Shown here: positions 9,129-20,982 of the stretch, one piece after another
How positions within the stretch are numbered: the stretch's first letter is position 1
Layout of the letters: each line of letters starts with the position of its first letter
From: Pyrenula massariospora
Lineage: Eukaryota; Ascomycota; Eurotiomycetes; Pyrenulales; Pyrenulaceae
DNA: 64,000 nt
Assembly: GCA_021030905.1 (NCBI GenBank)
Contig: JAGFMI010000008.1
Coordinates: 186,001 to 250,000, forward strand
Direction: 5' to 3'
The notes under the pieces: model-generated
Told to the model about the DNA's origin: nothing
Seen by the model: the letters and a program-made list of their open reading frames with translations, nothing else
Databases searched by the model: none
Program-made: the position numbers and the translations under genes

Positions 9129-11439
9129 TCAGAAGTCTGGGCTGAAGCCGTATCCAGGAGCATAGCTTATGTTGTTGAACAGAGAAAGAAGTTCTGGGTC
9201 AAGTTCCATTGGGAACCCGAGCGTGTCAGTCGCAACAGATCCAAGGTCGCCGTTCTGCCAATGTGCATTGGAATTGAAGGGGTGCAAACTTTGCTGCTGG
9301 GGCTGCAGGTTACTTTGGTAAGGGTCATGAGCTGATACAATAGAGTAGTTGGTGTTGCTTGTCGGAGTTGAAACGCCTTGTTGGAATAAGGACGGATTGG
9401 CCGACGATGAACCGTAAGATGTCGTCCATGGCGTAGCTGTTGCAACCTCAATGCTGGGAGAACTCTCCTGTGAAGTCCGTCGCGTCGATAAAGTTCGCGT
9501 CTTGCCCGAACTATCACTGATCCCGTCCCTTGCTTGAGCACTATGTAGCTGCTCTTTGTACCAAAGATAGACCTTGAAAACCATCATCAAGAACACCGTG
9601 GGAATCTTGAACCGCTCGGAGCCACTAGCCTCTCGCAGATGTTGGACAACAGCAATAAGATAAGACTCAAGCCTGATGCTACTCTTATCGGTGAAGCTTG
9701 CAAAAGAACTCTCCACATTCGACGCAGAAGCATAGAGCTTAGCAAGGATCAAGACTGCGTATAGAGAGCGAACAAATACGAAGACCGGAAGATTACGAAC
9801 TTCAATGGTGTTCATGGAGAGCAATGTGTCAAGTAATGCATGTGCAGAGGATAAAAGGTTCAAAGTCGCGTCGATGTAGACGGGCGGAAGATGCTGCGCA
9901 ATCGCCTGAGGTGTGATGTTTTCAGGTCGGTATGGAGAAAGGAAAGTATTCGGGGCATGCTCCGCGTAAAGAATATTCTCGTGGATAAATAGATGGCAGG
10001 TGTGGTACATAATGAGTAGAGGACCTTCTTTGTTAGTCTTGGACTCATTCTAAGATGAAAAAAATCAAACTCACCCCTAAAAAGCTCGCTGTTAGTCTCA
10101 TCTAGCCACGAATCAAGCTGCTTGATAATGGCTTTCATGACAAGCTGTGTGCGTTGGTCGTGAAGGCAAATACTGTTCGCTTGATCATCTGAATAAAGAG
10201 AAGAGCTGATCTCTTCGAGGATGATTGTCAACTTGCTATATGCAACAAGGAGAGCATCAGATGGTACAGCGTGCAATGAGGTAGACACATATTTGATACA
10301 ATCATCGACCCATCTATTAAACCGAAGCAATGTTAGACGTCGTTTGGTTAGTGCGGCTCTGCGAACAATTAGCTCTGGGCACTTGTCAGGAAAGAAAATG
10401 ACGCTCACCCTATGCAACCTAAGTAACATGCTAGGAAAACCCTGCGACGTTCAAGCTCAGGGAAACTATTCGCTGTTGAGGTTGGCCCCGGGTTGAGAAG
10501 CCAGTCAGGTTCCTCGAAAGCTGAGTCGAAAATGGTGTCTTCATTGCTGGTTCCTGGACCAGGCTCTCTGCCAAGGCCTATATCTTGGGCCATACTGGCG
10601 GTCATTTGGAAAAATTCATAGAATTTGAGCTGACCTTGCTTCTCTGGCGGGTTGTACCATATTGTGTTCACCAAGAGAGACTGGACAAGTTCGAAAGATT
10701 TCTCGCTGTTCAGAAATATCCTTTCCGCAAGCACTTGATTCATCTCGAGATGCAGTATTCTGGACAGGGCAGGATTTCGGCTTCCAGCGGCAACAGCGAT
10801 GATGCTCAAAAAAAGAACAGGCTGAGCTTGTCGCAAGTATTGAGCTGAGACGCCATGTCTCAATACAACAGCAGGGTAGTGGGGTGTTAGCGCCTTATCG
10901 TAGGTGTGGAGGAGTTCCTCAGCATCCTTGATTGAAAGAATTCCTCGATCGACTACATCTAGCTCATGACCATTAGATACACCAACGACGGTTGATCTCT
11001 GTCCTGCAGGTGTGTTAAGAACGGCAGAGTTGTGTAGTCTAGGCGACGTAATAGATCGGGCAAGCTGAGTCTGCGTTAGATCTTTCTCAGCTGGGAGTTC
11101 AGGACTTTCTTCGTTTCCGCCAGAGGCTGTCTTTGCACAGGTCGGAGAAGACTCTTCAACAAGACGGCCATTACTCATCATGGCACGCATTGCAATGACT
11201 TCTTTCTCCAGCTCTGCGACGCGAGCATCTGTACGCTGACGAGGTTTTCGCTTCTTTACTGCTGAGAAGATACATTCTTGTTTGAAGCGAATGCACCGTT
11301 GGCATTCTTTTGAGTTTTCATTCGTAGCGACAATGCAGCGCACTTTTAGAGAACGACAAGCGTCACAAGCTTTGTTTACCGAAGCTTGAGTTTTCGGCTC
11401 TTGTGTCTGGGCTGACGAGTAGCCAAAATCCCTAGACAT
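9129..11439 (-). CDS. Zn2Cys6 transcription factor (War1-like)
   Basis: Three exons on the minus strand: 10409-11439, 10075-10313 and 9129-10027, encoding 722 residues. A Zn2Cys6 cluster has Cys at 25, 28, 35, 46, 49 and 56 (C-x2-C-x6-C-x10-C-x2-C-x6-C; ACDACRSLKVRC then CQRCIRFKQECIF). A basic linker and a short coiled coil (VAELEKEVIAMRAMM) follow, as in dimeric members. The central part resembles the fungal-specific regulatory domain, including GPLLIMYHTCHLFIHE after intron 2. Intron 1 (10314-10408) has donor GTGAGC and branch CTAAC. Intron 2 (10028-10074, 47 bp) has a tandem AAAGAAG acceptor, so a product one residue shorter is possible. The frame continues upstream to 11508 without an ATG, so 11439 is the first usable start. 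The War1 resemblance (weak-acid response regulator) is from memory. The last ~120 residues are Ser/Gln-rich, a possible activation region. Confidence 0.85.
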
Positions 11440-12030
11440 GAGGGAGACTGAATCGGTTGGAAGAAGCGAAACCCTTTGGAAGGAAACGAGCAACGGTCTA
11501 GCTCTCAAATCCTTCTAAGAGAATCTGTTTATTGCGATACATCCTTCACGACAATATGTCCAAGAACTTAGTGATGCCGACATCGTAGGTGTTGATTAAG
11601 CTGAGCCCTGATCTATTTCCGAACCGGAACATGACTAAGACGCGTAGCTATTAGGCGTCCAGCCACAGAGTCCGCGCGGTCTTGCGAAGTTTTTCTGAAA
11701 ACATCGCCGTAGAGGCTGAAAGATCCTTCCATAAGCTGCTTGTGTAAATACACTGTGAATGAGGATGCTCCCATAGTTGGGAATTCGAATTAGTCGCGCA
11801 GCCAATAATTAGCATTTAAACCTGCTCGGCTAATAATCCGGATGTGCCACTTGACCTTAACCAAAACGTCCCTTGAAGGTGCCCTGAGATGGCAGAATTG
11901 GCAAGACTGTTAAACTCATGCGGTAGATATGAGGAGATTATTCGATGCTTCATTAATGCATTACATTATTCACATATCAAGTAAGATTCCTCCAAAGCGT
12001 GCGCGACAAAGGTGGAAAGAAAAAAGGCCA
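11440..12030. other. Intergenic region
   Basis: Promoter of the War1-like regulator and 3' end of the hydrolase-CorA gene, both on the minus strand. No gene seen. Confidence 0.45.
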
Positions 12031-15000
12031 TTAAGATCCTTTACCACCTTTCGCGCCAGGATTCCTTATTCCGAGGTATCTAAGTAGCATCACGCGGGAC
12101 CCCCAACTCCTGCTTGTCTCACTTCTCACCGCTGTATTCGAGGCTGGCAGCTGCTTTTGGTCCTCCAGATCTCTCCATATGTCATCGTCCACTATCACTT
12201 CTTTACTCTTCCGCTGGGTGTACTTTTCCAATAAGCGTTTGAGCAATCGTGGTTTCCTCTTTCGAGGGTTCACGCGACGGAATGCCCATTTCACCCCCAG
12301 GAATTTGAGAATGGTTTTAGCCATATCGCGGAGAATCCCTTCGGCAATCTTTTTAGCTATAATAGCGGCCTCGCGTAAACGACTGTTGAAGGCCACGAAA
12401 ATGGCAGTGATGATAATGGCTAGTGTGATGGGAATGGCGAAGGCAACAACAGTGTGTGCGCTTGGATTGGATTGAGTGCCACTCCACTCCTGGACGTTCA
12501 TGCCAAATAAGCCTGTGAAAAAGGTTAGAGGTAGAAATATGATGCTTATGATGGTAAAAATCATGATGGATCGAGATTGAGTCTGGCTAACGTCGGCTTG
12601 CCAACGAGCCATTCGCGCCTCGTCGACATTGGCCTGCTTCTGCTTGATGTCTAAGAGATCTTTGTACGAATCTTTTGCAAGATTTGCACTTCGGCGCATC
12701 TCAGAGATTTGCTTCTCGTATTCATCGATTTTGTCAATCGCTTCTTGGAGGTATCGGACACCATTGGGGCTTTGAATTAAATCCGACTCAGCATGCTTGT
12801 ATTCTTTAACCATTTGTTCGACAGTCTCCTTTTGCAGTTCAAGGAGTCTGTTAACCGTAGATAATTCATCATCAATGTCACGAAGCTCAAGAAGTGCCGA
12901 CAAATCACGCTTATTTTGTTCTTCCGTTTTGCTCTCACGGTCCAGCTGTTCTTCGACTGTCAGTTTTTGTCCAAGCGCGTTCCTATTAATGTCTCCACCC
13001 CTATTCTGGAAACCCCGGGCGCGAAAGTCTTTGAATGACTGGGTCATTTTCTCGGTCTAGAAGGTTATCTAGTGTGCAAAGCTGGTAGGATAAATGGAAC
13101 TTACTAGAATAGAAATAGATTCCTCGAAGATGCGTAGAACTTGCAAGTCGAGATGAGAGCTGCGTTCGAACAAGACCGTGACAGAATGCAAAACAACGAG
13201 CGCCGCGAAATCTAAGCAATTTTCACAACGTCGGGCTAAGTCTCCATTGACCTCGTTGTATATACTATTTCTTAGATCTGCCTGTCTGAATGACACGAAC
13301 GTCAATAAAATAGTAGCATGTCAAGTTACGTAGATACTTACTGATACAGTCTACCATCCGCGATAGATGACTCCTTTTGTGGAAACATTGTCACGATGTT
13401 CGTCTCATCAAGTATCCAAAGCCACAGTTGATCGACCATCAAAACATTGCCATCAACGATTTCTTTTTCTTTTGGTCCCTTGCCAGCCTTTTTCATATGC
13501 TTAGGCACTTTTAAGGGTAAGTTCGATGGTCGTTCTTTGGTCCTTTTGTAAAGAATCTGATCATCATCGCGTGCTTGTGTATTTCTGAGATTTGGGTATC
13601 CAAATTGGTCAAGAGTTCTCCGACAGTGCAATGGAGGATCAGATCCAAGATATTTCCAAATCATCTTTGTCTCGAGGGACGTCGATGTCGCTATATCCAT
13701 GCCCACCGGTCGGATGCGGCCTTGTTTCATTCGCTTTGCAATGATTTCTCGACGTGATACAAGACATTTGTATCGGTCCCAGTTGAGATATGGAAGGTAG
13801 AGAGCGAAGTTGTAATGGCTAGGCGAGGCAACGCCACATTGCCTTTGTGTGTCAAGGCCGGGATGGACACACGTCGACTTAACGAAACGAGCGTGTGGCG
13901 CGGCATGACGCCCCTTGATATGTCTCGAGATCCAATGATTGTAATGTAAGAGGCCTGCATGGGAGTTTTTCCCGCTCTCACCACCAATTTTCTCTAGAAT
14001 CGGACTCACCCAGCCAGTATTGTTGAAAGGCACATGACTCCAAGTAAACTTGTGACTAGAATTTTCCGCTCGTTTTGACGGCGCTGAGGCGCGAGGTGGC
14101 AGCTCACGCGCTTTGCGCGGTGGTCGGGACAATGGATCTAGAAAGCTAGGAGAAGACTGCCGCCTTTCCCCACTATGCATCGCATCGTCTCGACTTTGAC
14201 GGCGTTCAGAGGGCTGTGAGCCAGGTCTTTCAATCTTGCGTTCTCCATCAGTTCCCAGCGGTGATAACAATTTATTCGAGTTCAGGCCATTAATTGGTTC
14301 AAGCTCAGACTGTGTAGGGATGTCTACAGGGAAGGTAGCTTCACGCTGAAGGCGAATGTTTGGCGACGGAATACTCACGCCGTTCTCAACACGTTCTCTA
14401 GGGGGATCTTCTTGAAAAGAAGGTCTCGAGAACCGGATTGCGGGCAAAGTGTCTTCATTGATATTTGCGAACCTTGATAGCGCCACTGATGCGTTATCGA
14501 GTCCATCAGAGGGTTCTCCGATCGTTGACATCACACTTCTCCGGCGACCCTGGGAAGTAAATAGCGATGCTTGTTCTTGAAGACGGGCTTCAAGGCAACG
14601 TGTCGGGCCTAAACGCAAAAACTCCGGAAGGGACCTACGGCTTGACCACAAGGTTAACGGGCTTGCAGAGCTGATGCCAAGCGCAGTATCCTCGTAAAAG
14701 CCGTTCACTTCAACGGTGACTTGATCATCTACCTTCAAAACAAAATCTGGAGTCTGAGATAAGATCACAGCAGTTTCAACTTCGGTCTTAAGAGTATCAA
14801 GATATGACTCTAGGCCAGCCTGGGTCACGCCTTGAAAAGCAGCTGTTCCAGCGTGGTTCGTTGGTAGAGAAATCTCAACCTCGCTCTCAAGATCCAAAAT
14901 GGCAGATTTAATGGACGTTATAGGGGCGCGGAAAGGGGTTGGCTTGACTTCATGGTTGGCAGGAGAGCTCAGAAGGAGTTCTGTGTCTGTGGTTTCGTAG

Positions 15001-15876
15001 AAACTAAATATTCTGAAATCTGTTGATATAGACTTGAAATTTGCGTCTATCCGTCGAAGGTCTTGATGATTGATGCCAAAAGATCTTCGTAACCCATCTG
15101 GAATTGGCCACTTCAAAGCCATTTCGTCTGAGATGCTGTGAAGAAATTCCCGGGAAGCTAGGTAGCTCGATCCTTGGTGTGGCGTGGAGAAAAACGTAAA
15201 GCCAAAGCAGTCGCGCACCATTTGCTCTTGTTGGTCGATCTCGGCAGCGAGTGTAATGGCAGCCTTAGCCACAATACCACCTGTGCTATGGCATATGAAG
15301 AAAATTGGCCGTGCTTTCTGCCCGGATTTACGGCCGTCATCGTCAGATAGCTTTCGTAGGAGCTTATGCGCCAGATCTTCTATGCTATCATCCTCAGCAG
15401 GCTTCCCATGGTCATACAGCAGGACTCTAGCTCTTCCTATCGCTTGCCGAAGCTCACGTGTGGGCCAGTCCAGAGGAGTGGGACCACCTCGCTGCAGCGG
15501 TGCGTCTATAGGGCTGTGGGGAAGCGACGACGTTGACCGCTGAGGCATAACTTTCGCCGCAGATGGGACAAGCGACGTGCTTGCCGCAACAGGCAATAGA
15601 GTCAAAGAATGGGTTTTTGACACGGCGCGATGTCGAGGTCTTGGAGGAGCAGTGTGTTCGAGTACTGAACGAGGGATCCATGTTTGCTGGGGATCTGCGC
15701 CAATTGCTGGAACGGCAACGATACTGGCCACGGTCAGTACCACTACCTTAGACAATGTGTGTCGATACCCACTCAACGTCTGTGTCATGCAAGAACCTGG
15801 GTTCGATATTTGCAAAGTTAGGCTCTTCGGACCATGGCGGTCGTGGCGTGGTCGAACGGGTGGTATCGCGCGACAT
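12031..15876 (-). CDS. Alpha/beta-hydrolase fused to a CorA-like membrane module
   Basis: Four exons on the minus strand: 15773-15876, 13342-15723, 13105-13285 and 12031-13056, encoding 1,230 residues. After a short leader, IVAVPAIGADPQQTW (from residue 36) starts an alpha/beta-hydrolase of the SERAC1/SesB kind. ICHSTGGIVAKAA holds the likely nucleophile Ser181, FFSTPHQGS follows, and TNHAG probably carries the catalytic His. A long Ser/Pro-rich linker comes next. The C-terminal third is a CorA-like part seen in many fungal membrane proteins: RRTLDQFGYPNL, QARDDDQILY, VDQLWLWILDETNIVTMFP, a coiled coil, helix 1 (about 1053-1073) ending in GMN (1074-1076), and helix 2 (about 1091-1112). No NACHT, NB-ARC or ankyrin region lies between. 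Introns are 49, 56 and 48 bp with good consensus. The frame above 15876 lacks an ATG. Function is inferred only: possibly a membrane-anchored lipase or esterase. Confidence 0.8.
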
Positions 15877-16733
15877 ACTGTCGTCAACAACTAGCCTGGT
15901 GTAGAGCGCCAGTTGTTGAAAATGATTGTAACGTCGGCGTTGGCCTTCATGGTCCTGTCGCACAGTATCTCTTGAAAGGGGGACAGTCGCTGAGGGTCAG
16001 TCTCCATTTTGGCGCGAATGGAGGACATCAGCCGCCGCCTTTTATTTCTTGACCCTTTCTTCGTTGTACGGAGGAGCTGACTAGTGGCGCCCCCCGCCCC
16101 TGTAAGAGTAGCTTCATGAGGAGGATATGCATTAGCACGGGTAGGTGATCCTGTGGTTAAGGCCTAGCAGGATTCTCATCCCAGCCGTGTTTGGCTTTTC
16201 TTTCCGCATCCTGGCCCCCGCATTGTCTAATACTTTGCAAGAGCCTCATCCTCGCTCGATGCTGCTCTGAGCGCGCAGCATTAAAGTCATTGCGGATCAC
16301 TTCGGAATCGATATTCAATGCCCAAGTCCACGATGAATATAGTGTTGAGTTTAGTTCGTGGAATTACATCGGTCAAAGTTTCTGGCCGCCAAGTAGAGAT
16401 GCGATAATGGGTAGAACAATGCTCTGTCATCAGATTCCTTCTCGGCGAGTGCGTTGGGGGACAATAGCCAGAGGTACAGCACCTAGAGTACTTAAGCTTC
16501 TCAGCTTCAATGCGGGGCGAGCCGCCAGTTGCTGCTGGGGCGTTCGGGCTTCCAACCTCGCAAGCTTTAGGCGGAGGCTCTGCGGCTCGGAGAAGATCAC
16601 TCGTTCTGTACCATGATCTTCTCAAAAGCCGTTTGGCGTTAGCACTGGCTTTACGTGATTTTCTCAATCGCCGCGCGAAGTGTTCTCTGCGGAATCACTA
16701 GGATTAATACATCAATTAAGAGTACGTCCGAAA
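15877..16733. other. Divergent promoter region
   Basis: 857 bp between the start codons of the hydrolase-CorA gene (minus) and the XAP5 gene (plus). It must hold both promoters. I see no coding signal and no tRNA; a tRNA-like impression near 16140-16195 lacks a proper B box. Confidence 0.45.
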
Positions 16734-17976
16734 ATGTCTCCCGCCGCCGATGGCCCCCCTCGAACTTCTACACCACGATCTTTCACGAACCAGACAACGT
16801 CAGCAGAGGATTTGCTGAAGTCACAAACAGTTGGTCTTGTCAATCTATCTGACTTTCGAAAAAGGCGCGCCGAGGTTTTCGAGCTGAAAGAGAAAGAAGC
16901 ACAGGATCGGACGTATGGACGTGTTCAATCCAATGATTCTGGTGGAACTACACCTTTGCAAGCCCAGGATTATGACGGGTGAGCTTTGCAGATATCTGAA
17001 GGCAATGCAGGGCTGATTTACAAAGCACAGCGTCCAGAGCCCCTCGGTCGATTCCGTGAAACAGCCTCCACGCAAGAAAAAAAAAGCTGCACGAAACATC
17101 CTGTCCTTCCAAGAAGAGGATGGAGAAGACAGTAGCGCCGTTGCCACGCCTTTATCATCTCGGTCCAATGACTCTAAGCCCTCCACACCAGTCCCGGATG
17201 ATCGAATATCAGAACCCGTCGCTCGCAAAATCACACCCAATCCCCACCTTTCTGCACCTGCCCCAAAGATCGCAACAAAGTCTTCTTTGCAGGCGGAGGC
17301 ATTAGCTCGAGATCAGCTACGGCGGGAGTTTTTGTCACAACAAGAGGCTGTCAAAGCTACAGAAGTATTAATCCCGTTCATATTCTACGACGGAACGAAC
17401 ATTCCCGGGGGTAAGGTTCGAATGAAAAAGGGTGATCCTATCTGGTTGTTTCTTGACCGGTGTAGAAAGGTCGGGGCTGAACTTGGTGTTTCTGGAGGAA
17501 GCGCGTATGGAGGGAGTACCAAGAAGAATGATAGTCGACGAGAATGGGCCCGAGTTAGCGTTGATGATCTTATGATGGTACGAGGAGATGTCATCATTCC
17601 TCACGTAAGTGAAGATATCTCCTTGATGGCGTACCGCGATACTGATCGTTATTAGCATTATGAGCTTTACTTTTTCATTGCAAATCGAGTTGTCAACCCA
17701 TTGCAAGGCGGTGGTCTGCTGTTTGATTACAATAACACCGCTCCAAAGCAAGGCGTCGCTGACGGTACCTCTTTGCTGAAAACGTTCAACGACGATCTTG
17801 AAGGCCAAGATGCTGATCCTGTACTCACCAAAGTGGTCGACCGGAGGTGGTATGAGCGGAACAAGCACATCTTTCCCGCTAACATGTGGAAGGAATATGA
17901 GAGCAGCAAAGACTTTGAATCCAAAATGACGAGCGGTAGGCGAAGAGATATGGAGGGGAATTTGTTCTTCTTCTAG
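16734..17976 (+). CDS. XAP5/FAM50 family nuclear protein
   Basis: Three exons, 16734-16978, 17031-17604 and 17656-17976, encoding 379 residues. The C-terminal half matches the XAP5 domain: VLIPFIFYDGTNIPGGKVRM, KGDPIWLFLDRCRK, then GDVIIPHHYELYFFI across the second splice site and a Trp/Tyr-rich end (VVDRRWYERNKHIFPANMW). The N-terminal part is charged, with a basic PPRKKKKAAR stretch, a likely nuclear signal. FAM50/XAP5 proteins are nuclear and linked to splicing and gene expression; the fungal role is little known. Introns are 52 and 51 bp, with donors GTGAGC and GTAAGT. The ATG at 16734 is the first in frame; an open stretch upstream begins only with GTG. HEI10 follows 454 bp downstream on the same strand. 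Confidence 0.9.
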
Positions 17977-18430
17977 CCTCTAAATGCAAACATTGGAACA
18001 TGTCATGGTCCCAAAGAGCATTTTCTTCGGCGTTCTGCGGACGCAAGTATTCCACGACAGCAAAGGCTTCTTCCCGACCTAGTTCTTTAACCACGCCGAT
18101 CCTCGTTGTCACTGCTTCCCCTTGACGTTAACATGACATGATATGAGACGCGATGATAACTTGTAAAGCCACGCTGGACTTTGGCTAATGACGGTGAAGA
18201 TAGATATGCTCTTGCTCATCATTCTCGGCCGCCCTTTCTGTCTTCGGAGACATTACCGGCCTGAACAAGGCAAGAGCGCGTCTTCCGGGAGCCTTTAAAT
18301 GTCACTCCAGTCCTTCTGTATCTTGCTCACTCTGTCTCTTCAGTCTTCTTCTTCTACTACCACCATCGTTTTTCGAGTCTTAGAAGTCTGCTAAGTCTCT
18401 GGGAGAGACTAAAGCGCTTTCATTGCGACA
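17977..18430. other. Intergenic, promoter and leader of the HEI10-like gene
   Basis: Ends in a C/T-rich stretch at about 18300-18390, typical of a fungal promoter or leader. No coding signal. Confidence 0.5.
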
Positions 18431-19882
18431 ATGGACCTCGCTCTTCGCTGCAATACATTATCGTGCAGGGCCAACCTCAATGACAAGGCCGTCGTCACGA
18501 CCTGCTCGTAAGTCCATTTCTTATTATCGTTGCCCATAGCTGATGTGCTCCAGCCACGTCTTCTGCTTAGCCTGTGGGGATAGCACAGGGCTGTCTCGAT
18601 CATCAGAAGCCAGCCGTTTCTGTCCTGCTTGCAAAGCAGCCCTACCCAATCCTGACGATGCCGTTACCACCGTTCTCAAGCCCACGGAAGATTACAAGAC
18701 TAGTGTGCTCAGCGGACTGGACCCTGCCGTTATTATGGAGTGTGCGAGCAGAGGACTTGCCTTCTGGACTTATCAAGCAAGCCAAGAAGTGTAGGTGCAA
18801 AGTGCAATGCTGTTCAAGTGACTACACGGTGCTGACGGGCTCAAGCTTCTACCAGGAGTGGCTAGGAAAGAACCTTACTGAAAAGTACAGCAACTTGAGC
18901 TCCAAAATGGACAAAGTAATTGAAGAGGCTAACTCGGAGATCACTGCCCTACAAAACAAAATCAACGGTAGACCTCTGTGGGCCCTTCGTGTGCTCATCT
19001 TTGCTGACAAGGATAGGATTGCAACTTGACCAATCAACCCTTGCAAGCAAGAATAGAGAGCTTTTCCAAATGTATACAGAGAAGAATAAGAAGCAACAGC
19101 AGACACAGCATCTCTATGACACATTGAAAAAGCGGATACTAATGTCTCAGGTTCAAACAGCTGCTTCTGATACCGTGAACAGAACGGTCGACTCATTCGC
19201 CTCAGCCGCTCGGCAAGAGATCTTAGATACCCCTGGTGAACATCAACATGACGAAACTGCCCAAGGATCTCGACATCGACAATCTCCGAACCTTGCGCAC
19301 AACGTGAACGGTACGGGCATTCTTCATACTCATGATCGTAGGGAAAGTGATGGCCGCCACAGCGTCGATATCCTTACCATGCCTCCACCTGGCCGTCCGG
19401 CAGCACACCGCCCGCGTAAGTGTTCCCTACTAGCACGTAAAGGACGTACCTCAAACTAAAGATCGCAGCAACGCTTCAAGTACCTACTCCACAACATCGG
19501 ACACATCTTCCAGGCGCCCGGGTGTCTGCAGCTCGATCCCAGATTCCGCTAAGCACCAGCCATAACTCTCACGTCAACGGCGTCCACCATCTGGGCCATC
19601 CTCCAGGCTCTGCCTTTCGTCAACCTGCCTCAAGAACCAGCGGCAACCGAACCAGTCACAGCGGATCCAGCGGATATGGTATCAGCGCCGGTATCAAGAT
19701 GGGTCGTGCACCTGCGACTGCCTCTGGTTATCGTGATGCAGGACTGGAAGCAAATCGGGGTAAGCAAGGCCCTCTGCATGATACTGACCGGTGGGACTAA
19801 CTTCATAGGTTCCGCATCTTTTCCCCCACCTTTGCAAGAGCCTGGCCAGGGAGGTCAAGCTTTCGCTCATGGATACTACTAG
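18431..19882 (+). CDS. HEI10: HEI10/CCNB1IP1-like RING protein
   Basis: Six exons, 18431-18507, 18554-18790, 18846-18967, 19017-19415, 19469-19759 and 19809-19882, encoding 399 residues. The N-terminus is a RING-like zinc finger: RCNTLSCRANL, VVTTCSHVFCLACG, then SRFCPACKAALP. A region with GLDPAVIMECASRGLAFWTYQASQEV and YQEW follows, characteristic of the HEI10/CCNB1IP1 family, then a coiled coil of about 80 residues (KYSNLSSKMDKVIEEANSEI onward). The C-terminal third is low-complexity. HEI10 is a SUMO/ubiquitin ligase-type factor that marks crossover sites on meiotic chromosomes in Sordaria, plants and mammals. The five introns (46, 55, 49, 53 and 49 bp) all keep the frame. One donor is the less usual GTAGAC at 18968. 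The family call is strong; exon 6 is slightly less sure. Confidence 0.87.
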
Positions 19883-20982
19883 GCCTTTGATTTCATGCCG
19901 GCTCTTTGACTCATCTCACATACGTCGTTCATTAGTATAGTGAGATAATCGCAACATTTGCGTCTGATCTCTGTCATGTTCCGAAGGCCCCACCATACTT
20001 CCAACCGGCCTGTTCGTGGGGTGAACGAAACTGAGCTGTCTAACATGATTACTACAATATTCGCTACAGGCAGTCCGATTCTATCTCATCAGCATACAAC
20101 TGCGCCGATCTTTGTTGTGCATTGAATTCTTCGGTTTAATACAAGCTTATATGTTAATTGAGGCTGATGAAAATGAGAAAGGCACGAGTCAAATAGGGGT
20201 TCGAGTATTAAGAAATGTACTTTGCCACAAGATCCAAATCTTCACCCAAATTGTGCGGGTGAGCTAGTTCTGCGCAAATCTTGGACACGAATTCTTATCA
20301 AGCACCGTCCTAGTAATCTGTGTCAATCGACCGTCTCCGGCGGTAATCCAAAGCACGGTAAGGATCTGATGACAAGCTTCTGGCTGCCCCCTATCCCCTA
20401 CCCCACCCTCGTTGAAGGACAGGAAAATCAGACTGCCATTGAAGCTCACAGGTAATAAATGAAATTGTTTGCATGAGTCCTGTCCGACGGACGACCACGT
20501 AGTAAAAGCATCAGGGCATGTAGCTGGTCTATGTGCCCATCTGAACTTTGACCTATGCAGGTCTTGCGTGCGACCCAGACCTTCCTAAGACTGTTCAACT
20601 CGGGTGGTAGACAAAGCGGTGAAAGAGAAAGGACTTCCTTTGGGAGCACCCTGCGCTGGTGAGGGATGACCGAGTTCCAGACAAAGAATTTCGGAAAGAT
20701 CCATAGGACAGACATGGAATGACAATGGAGGAACCGAAGCAAAGAAACGGTGTTCAAATCTTCGAGGAAATCGGATGGAAGGTCGACAATTGCTCCACTA
20801 TACCAGCAAGCTATCTCTCCATTCCTCCGTCAGTGCAGTGAACTCGATCCTCGGCGTCCCACTCTTCCCCTTCCTCGCACGAGAACGTCCTTCAATCTGC
20901 CAACACCCACCCTATCTCCGCAGCCAGCCAAACCGGCCCCCCCAAACCCCCTTCCCCCTCCCCACCTCCAAAACCCATCCAA
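19883..20982. other. Intergenic region
   Basis: About 1.1 kb after the HEI10-like gene. Short open frames show no motif or sensible composition. From about 20850 the plus strand turns strongly C-rich, the leader of the small gene that follows. Confidence 0.45.

Noticed and set aside
11440-11508. N-terminal extension of the War1-like regulator
   Set aside because: The upstream part of the frame has no ATG; it begins with TTG.
15877-15963. Upstream extension of the hydrolase-CorA exon 1 and direct extension of exon 2 to 15890
   Set aside because: Both lack an ATG. Joining the two frames by an intron at 15724-15772 restores the hydrolase start motif DIVAVP.
16140-16195. Possible tRNA-like stretch
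   Set aside because: No GGTTCRAATCC-type B box and no cloverleaf could be drawn.
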